NCBI GenBank assembly: GCA_944380695.1
Contig: CALWII010000066.1
Location: 1 to 16,167 of the forward strand
DNA: 16,167 nucleotides
Reading direction: 5' to 3'
From: an uncultured Clostridia bacterium
GTDB taxonomy: Bacteria > Bacillota > Clostridia > Christensenellales > UBA1242
In this document: piece after piece, positions 5,290 to 14,200 of the stretch
Position numbering within the stretch: position 1 is the stretch's first letter
How the letters are laid out: every line of letters starts with the position of its first letter
Notes under the pieces: model-generated
The model's input: the letters and a program-made list of their open reading frames with translations, nothing else
Told to the model about the DNA's origin: nothing
The model's database searches: none
Position numbers and translations under genes: made by a program

Positions 5290-8200
5290 TTGAAAAAAGT
5301 CTTATTAGCGATTTTAAGTATTTTCTTCATCTTTGGCGGGGTGGTTTTTTCTGCCTGCACAAAAGATACTCCACAAGCCATAATTAATGTTTCATCAGCG
5401 GATTTCGTTCGAGATGATTATGTCGAAATCGACTTAAATTCGGACAGGGCTTACGCACAAATCACTGCCAGCGTTGATAATGTTTCCTCTGGCAGTGTCG
5501 TTGCAAATAATAATTCAGAAAGTATTTTAAGTGCGACTTCAGCTTACGATGCCGGCACAAACACATCTTTGATTACAATAACTGGTGTTAACGAAGGCGT
5601 TGGCACTGTTGAATTGAGAAGTGAAGAAGGCGACGCCACAAAATACATAACAGTGTTTGTTTATAGCGATATTTTGGGACTAGCTCAAAAGACAACAGAA
5701 CCTGGGCAATTAAGTGACCAATTTGTAATAAGAGGGCAGGAAAATGTTTTAGAGGCTTCTAGATATTTAGAAATAACCAGCAGACCTAACGGCGAAAGTA
5801 ATAGAAAAGATGTTGTATGGAGATTTTCTGAGGAACAAGAAAATCAAGATGGACTAACACTTGTTGATAACATATTGACTGTTGATAGTGATTTTACAGA
5901 GGACACTGTTAAGTTAAAGGCATATTCTGTTTATACAAATTTTTCAGCAGATGTCACCCTTGCTGTCGTCGACCAACTTGCGCAACCTACACTTGAATTT
6001 GGCCGAACAATAAGTTTTGGTGATTTGGATGTTTCTGACCAACCGTTTACTTTGATTAGAAACGATGATTCGCAAAGCGAAGCGAATATCTTTGTAAAAT
6101 TGTTCCTCAACGGTGCTTCACTTGATGAAGTTACCATTGACTGCATTATAAAAAATTCCTCAGGAGCAATCGTTTCAAATATCTCCTGGTTGGAACAAGG
6201 GACACAAAGCGATGGGAATCCCGTTTATTTAATAAATGTTGCAGAAGCGAGTGTTCCTACAGGAAAATATGATATTCAGTTTGAACTTACCAGAAAGAAC
6301 ATAAATCAAAAGGTTGTGGCAGAGAGTTTTCAGGTTATAGTTAACGATGTTGTAGCAACTGTTGGTGTTAAAGCCGATGGGATGCTTGTCGTTAGTGGTT
6401 CGACCTATGAAATCTACAATACATACAACACAGCAGAAGCTTCAGATATGTCTTACGGCAGACCTTTTGTTGTTCAACTCGGACCAAATACTGTTAAATA
6501 TGCTTATTTTGTTATAAGTTCAACTGCAAATTTAAGCTCGGAATTCAATGCATATTATCAGGTCGCTGGGATGGAATATAAGCAGATCGTTTTTACACAA
6601 AGCGGTAACGGGTATGTAAGTCAATCTATTCCTAATAATGCAACACTTCGTTTTCTTTCAAAAGGAAACTTTATAAACGGTGATACTAGTCCAATTACTA
6701 TTTCTTCAATACAGTCACCAAATGTCTCAATATCCTTTAATCTTGCAAGATATTATTCTCCGGATGTAAATTTTGACATAAACAGTAGCGAATATTATTT
6801 CTCGACTAATGATGCTGTTTCAGAAGATATATTTTTTAGTTTTTCAAATTTGGGAACTAATTTGTCAAATATAATTGATGGGCTTTATGCAGAAGTGGTT
6901 AATGGCGATGCTTCGAACTTTACAATTGGAAGCATAAGACCAGTAGAAAATGACCCAAACAGTGCGTATTTCTTGCTTTCGAGTTCTATTAACAACATTT
7001 CGTCTGCAAATTTTGATGTAAGGATTTATCATAAAAACGGATTTTATTCCAAACAATTAATCTCAATCAATGCTTTCGTGAAATTAACAGAAGCAAGTGT
7101 TGGTTATGTAAGTGGCGAAACTCTTGCAGTGGCGGAAAAATTGGTCGGCAGCCAGACTGACAAAGGTTTTACGGCATCAAATACTTTAACTAAACTTATA
7201 ATGAGAACTTCCAATACAGTGACTTTATCTCCACAGACCAACAATGCAGTTACATCTAATAATAATCTTGTAAACTTTAAGTATTACGCTTTTGAAGATG
7301 GTTTTGACCCAAGCAATATTGATATAAATGAGTCAGGTTTTACACAAGAGGAACTCTCTGATGAGACTAAATACAGCATAGATTTGGTTGAGTGGCTAAT
7401 TGAAAAGAGGTACTTGGTCGAATCTAATTCAGTTACATACAGTCTAGGAAGACTTACAACAAATGCTGATAGCGAAGGTTATGTTGTGTTTAGTTTTAAC
7501 GGATTTGATGAAAATCATAATGCGCTTACAATTCGCCGATGGTTTTATTTGGAAAGCTATACAGCTCCTACTAGTTTGACAGCCAATCCTCAAAGCATTT
7601 CCTTAACAGCACGAGACACTGTCGGAATTGAAGATTTAAATCTCACACAAACATCAGTTAGTATTTCGTTCCGTTTTGACGGCAAACCAATAAAACATTT
7701 TGAAGAGAAAAAGTTTACTTTTACTTCGTCAGCTGACAAATTAAATGTAAAATTGTCAAATGCGACATCGTCAGTTAATAACTATTATTATCAAGTTGTT
7801 AATGTTGTTACAACTTCTGAAAGCTTGAAGTTTGATATCATCGCATACACAATTGGGGCGGCAAAAACATTAGTTGATACACTTGTAGTTGAATACATTG
7901 ATCATAATGTTACTTATAAGGAAACTATTGACATAAAAATTACAAGCGCAACAAGAGTTTCAAGCGTCGTATGGGAAAATCAGACAGAGGGGGGAATCTA
8001 TCTCGATTTATACGGTGAGAACATTTCAGATAAGCAGTTTTTAATTGTTACTTCGGTTCAACCAAATAATGCTTATAAGTCAACGCTTGAATACAAATTT
8101 TATCCTAATTCAGCCACCAGCGCTTCAATAGTCAAAATAGATGATTTGGGAATTGTTTCGATTGCTAAAAATACGATAGAAGGTGGGACAGGTTTCATTT

Positions 8201-11200
8201 ATGTTTACCCAAGTGATGCTGTTCGACAAGTGGCAGGTGTTGAACAATTAGTTTATTACACAGAGGATAGCCAAGAACCAAAATATGTTCGTATTTCGGA
8301 ATTAAATCAAAAGTATGATGAGATTAAATCGGGTTATTTCATAGCTGAAAAAAATGGTGATGATGAAACTCGAATCCTTTATAGCGAAATTATTTTGCAA
8401 ATCCCAATTACAATCGCCGATGGAAGAAATGAAAGTACAGCAAGAAGAATTTATACAGCTCAACAAGTTGCCGAATTAAATCCTGACTTGCATTATGTTT
8501 TGATGAATTCCATTGAGCTTTCCAGCGACTATGATAGTAAAGAGAAAGTGCTTAATGGCTCGTTCAAAGGATTTGATGAAAATGTTAGCATTAAATTTAC
8601 AAACTGTTCGCCATTGTTTGACGAGATTGGTGCAGATGGTAAAGTTGAAAATTTGACATTATACGGAGAGGTTAATGGCGGAGGATTTGTTGCTAACATC
8701 AACGATGGAACTATCAAAAATTTAACAATAACAACTTCAAATAATGGCGGAGTTGTCACACCTAGCAAAGTTTTTGGTGGTTTTAAAGTTGATGACATTT
8801 CTACCTTTTATGCCGGTGCAATTGTTGGTGTTAATAATGGAAAAATTGGTGCAGTAAATAACGAAGTCTATGTGAAAGGTGTTCAAGTTAATCTTGACCA
8901 AAATCAATCTATGCCTTCTGCTTACGCAGGGACTTTCGTTGGTAAAAATACAAGTACAATTTCGTATACTTACGGAGAATTTTATATCTTTAGTAAAGAT
9001 ACGCAAGATGACCAAGATATATACGTTGTAAATACCATTACTGCTGACTATGTTGGTGGGTTTGTAGGTTTTGCTGATGGTGGCAATATTGAACATTGCT
9101 ATGTTTACAATTATTCGGCCTATGAAGAACAAAGCCAAGATGGGAGTGGAATCAATATTCAATATAAAGCAGATGCTCTTAAAGGCGGTTCTGTTGGAGC
9201 TTTCATCGGATACGCTAGTGAGACCAAATGGACATTACAAAATAGCTTTGCGCTGTTAAATAATGAACTTAATAATGTTCTCGGCAATGAGACAACAAAT
9301 TATATCATAAAAGATGTTTACTATGGCGTAAACTTGTTTTTCGATTCATACGGCACGGCCGATGAAAGCAAGTTGAAAAAAAACATTTGGCTCTCTAACG
9401 GCGAAGAAGGCTTTTGCGATTATGTAAGAGGAGGAAAACCTCATTTAAAATTCTATCAAGAACCAATTTTGGACGATTTGTCAGGAATTGTAATTCAAAA
9501 AACCTCAAAATCTATTTTGGTGGAAGACGAAACTGAAAATGCAAATCGGGGGATTATTTTCTTCCATAAATTAAAAAATAGCTATGGACTTTCAGAAGCT
9601 TCGCAATCTGCATTAAACAGAATAAATACTTTGTCGTTTAAAGAATTGTTTGGTGAAGAGAATATAATAGTTTCTTCAAGCAATTCGGCCATAATTGAAA
9701 TTGTTGGCAACCAATTATTTATAAAAGATATTGGCGATGTCACACTTTCTGTGTCAAGTCGTCACGATTATTCTTTAGAACCTAAAGTGTTCGAAATCAA
9801 AGTTATGTATGTCCTTGAGAATTTTGCAGTTTTGCACAATGGAGTGGACACATTTGGGTTTAGTCTTCAAGAAGGAAGAAGCACTTTAATTGAGTTCTCT
9901 GTAAAGCAAAGTATTTATCTAGCAAATGAAACCGAGCCAAGAGAAATTTATTTGCCTAATTTTAGCTATGCTGGCAGAGTTGACACCCCAAATGCCTCGT
10001 TTGATGTAAACGGTAGTTTGGGAATATTAAGTTTGCGGGCTATGGACTCGGGAAATACGCCTAACATCGAATTACAGACCTGGGTTGAACTTTCTTCAAG
10101 TCAGAATGACTCTTATGCGGTTACAATTAAAAATCATTTTTTAAGAAATTTGTCCATCACTCCTTTTAAAGGTGCAAATGATATATGGACTAATGCTGAA
10201 ACTTTGAGAATAGACCCTTCAACAACTTCCAAAGTTGAAATCACGCTTTTAACTGATTCAAGTACCGATTATATTGAAATAGAGTTAACTCGTGAAATTA
10301 ACCAGGAACAGAGTTATCCATTAACATTTAGCCTTGACCAGCTAGAAACGAGGTGTGGTTTGGCTGAGGAAAGCACGGTAACAGCTTATTATTCAAATCA
10401 ACTTGTATTTAACATCACTGTGACTGCTAGTCCTTATGTTTCAGGTAAAATAGTTTATACTTTAGCTTTTCAAGTTGATGATAATTATCGTTCAAAAATT
10501 TCAGATATTGAAAATTACCAACTTCACATCTATTCACATTCTGGGACTTCCTCAAACGAAGGGAAAATTGTTAAATTGGCAGTTAACAGTCAAAGCATTA
10601 ATTATGTCGATATAACTAATTATAAGTCAGACAAAGTTACAAACACAGGTGGCTCTATTGTATATACGGTTACCCAACAACTTGTTTCGATATTATCTCC
10701 AGGTAACTCCTCTTTTATGTATGTCAATGTTGACCCAAGTTACGCTTATTACGAATATATGACTTTGACATATCAAGCTTATGACACAAAAACACAACAA
10801 CTCAACAGTTCCATATTGACAATAACTAATATGGAAAAAATACCTGATTACAAGGATAGCTTTGTGGTCAATTATGAGAATTTGTTCAATGTCGTCGGAG
10901 GTATAGGAGTTAAGCGTTCTGGCGATGACGAAGGAAACTATGTTTTCCGTTTGTATGTATCGCCGAATATACAAGATGACACTACTTTTATTATAACGGT
11001 GAGCTTTTATGATAAAGATGGCAATTTCGTTGCCGACCCTGTTAATTATGAACTTTATGCCAGCGTCTTGCCACAAGCAGAAATTTTGGTTGATGGTTCT
11101 GCGAGTGCTTTACTCGCAAGAGGGGGTTCAGCTGAATTATCTATTTTACTTGAAAAAGGACAAGAGCTTGATTCTTTATCAACAATCGGGACAAAAGGTA

Positions 11201-14200
11201 TAAGTATTTCTCCTATTGAAACCTGGGCTCGACAGGAGCAAGACGATGGAACCGTTTTGTACACGGGAAGGATTTATGCATCGCTCGATGCCGGTATAAT
11301 AAAGGGTGATGATACTATAAGCGGGACTTTTGATTTAAGTGCTGTTGTAAGTAGAACACTTAATGGCGAGAGGGAAGAAAAAAGCTCCACAGCTAAAGTA
11401 ACCATTATAAATTTTAAGCCTGTTAGGGCAGAGCTTGTGGGCGCAGAATATAATGAGGATAATGACATTTACAATTTCACAAGTCACGTTGGGATTACTA
11501 ATATTCTAAATTTTAATTACATCTATGACCCACAAACCTATGTTTATGATGAGTCCGATCCACAGCAAGCAGATTACGTTAGTAAATTATTAAAGGCGCG
11601 GGCAGAATTTTCTAGCAATGGATACCATTATGATAAAGAGAGTGGATTTTTCATTAATTGCGACGAAAATGGCACAATCAAACCTATTTACGAGAGATTG
11701 CAAGTAAATGGTTCTTATGTAAACTTTACACAACAATCAGAGAATTGCTATATTTATCAAGATGTGAATATAAGACTTACATATACTAAAACGACAGAAG
11801 GAAATTGTTACCTCAGTGTTACAGGATTGCGTACGACCTCTGTTAATTCGCCGATTTATATCACCGTTATAGATGAGATAAGGTTAGAAGGTGATGGAAA
11901 AGCCGTACTATATGAAATCGAAACAAATTTCGCTATTTCTGTTGAAATTTACTCTGACCACGATAGAGCTTTGATTATTCAAACCGCTGAAGAGTTTTTA
12001 GGTGTTGCTGAAGAGGGTGAAGCACAAGATTATATTCTACTTAATGATATAACTCTGGAAAACTATACTCCTATTTCATCTGAAAAGTTCCGTTCATTTG
12101 ATGGCAACGGCTATACCATAAATATTAAAAGCTTCAATATGGAAGGTTCTGGTGCTTTGAATTTAGCATTATTCTCCACTGTTGCTTCTAATTCTGTAAT
12201 TCAAAATGTTACCGTAAATTACTACCAAACTCCTATTGATGTTAATGTCACATCAAGTGGTTATTCTACCATTCGAATTGCCGGATTTGCAGTTGTTAAT
12301 AACGGAATAATAACGAATTGCCGAGTGGTTTCTTACAATCCAAATGAAGATGAAGATTCAAATCAAGGTTTCTTTGTCAATTATTTGCAAGGTTCTCAAC
12401 CTTATTATATAGTCGCAAATTCTTCTATAAATAGCCAAGTTGCAGGTTTCGTCGTTGAAAACTCTGGCTCTATAACAAATTCAAAGGTTGGCGGCGAAGA
12501 TATTATTATTATCGGTGAAGAGGTTAGTGAAAATCCAAACAGCCCATCTGACAGATATTATTACACATTGCGAGAGCTTTCGTTGTTCACTTTGTCAGCA
12601 CAAGGGACCGTTGCCGGTTTTGTTATTTCAAACTCTGGAGATATCGCATCATCAACCGTATCGAAAATTCAAATTAACAATTTGTCTGCTTCTGACCAGT
12701 CAGAGACCGCTGGTTTTGTTAATTCCAATTCAGGCAAAATTCGTGCATCTGCTGTGCAAGGGCTCGAAAATAGTAGCGTAACCGATGACAATAAATATCA
12801 CCGAACGGGTTCAAGTATTTCAGCAAGAGGTATTGTGTCAGGGTTCGTTGTATATAACAGACAAGCAGGTCAAATCAATGATGGATATTCAAATATTTTA
12901 CTTTCAAGCAAAAACTCTACGAACAGTATCGTCAGTGCAGGTTTTGTTTATCAAAATGAGGGAACTGTTTCAACAAGTTATTCCGGTTCTGCTGTTGAAG
13001 CAAATAACGCTCATCAATTAAGCTTCTCTGGGTATGACTCAAAAGGAAATTCACTAAATTCAGGAAGTATCACTCTTTCTTATTACTTTATTGCCGACCA
13101 AGGCAAAGATTCTTCAAGTGATGTGCAAGCCTCGTTGAACGATGCTTATCTTATTCAAGAGGAAGAGGTCGGGAATCAAGATGCTTATTATGGTTTCGTA
13201 TTTAATTCCGATTCTGGTTCACAAGATGGCGTGTGGATTATGGTTGAGGGTTCGGGTGTGGAACCTTTAAGCCTAACAAAAAGAACTGTTTCACACAGGT
13301 ATTATGTCGCTTACGAAGGAGCGGAAGAGTATTTTTTGCCTTATGCGATTTTGCAAAACAGAAGTGATAATCTTGCAGAGGTTTACGATACTACATATGG
13401 CGAAGAAATCAATCCAATTCTTATTAATTCGGCACAAGATTTTAAAGAGGCTATGGGGGATTCTACTGCGACTAGCATAATGTCTCAATTTACTGACACT
13501 GAAATTTTAGGAGCTTATAGATTTACCACCGATATAGACTTATCACTCTTAAATGATGAACTTGGCAATGCGGAAATTCAATCGGTTAACAAAACATTTA
13601 AGGGTATTATAGATGGTAACGGCTTTACTATCAGTAATATTTCGCTTTCAAGCAAAAATTCTGCGGTAGGTTTATTCGGTAGTGCAGATGGAGCGTTAAT
13701 ACAAAATCTAAATTTGGAAATTGATTCTGTCGCAGCAGGGTCAGCTGTTATGGTTGGGGCACTTGTTGGTTACGCAAAGGACACAAAAATCATTAACGTT
13801 GCAATGACTCAACTTGAAGCAACTGGTCAAAATGATGAAAGAGGAGTTCTGGGCAGAAATGCGACCGGAGGAATTGTCGGCGCTGTCTTTGGAAACAGCA
13901 GGCTTAACGGTTTGTCAGTTTCGGGTGCTATCGTCCAGAGTGGCTATTATAACAGTGAAACCAGCAGCCAAACTGATAACAATAAATTCTACTTGTACAG
14001 TCACGGCAGTAGCGATGCTGTATGGAAATTTGACCAAAAAGCAATCCGACGCAGTGTAATTGAAGGCAATTTCAACATTCTCATAAGTGATGGCTATTTG
14101 GGTTCGGCTTCGTTCGCAGGTGGTATTGTTGGTTATGCAGATATTTACAGTGGTTTAAATCAGGATTTAGAAAATTATGTTTACACACCTGGTTTGACCA

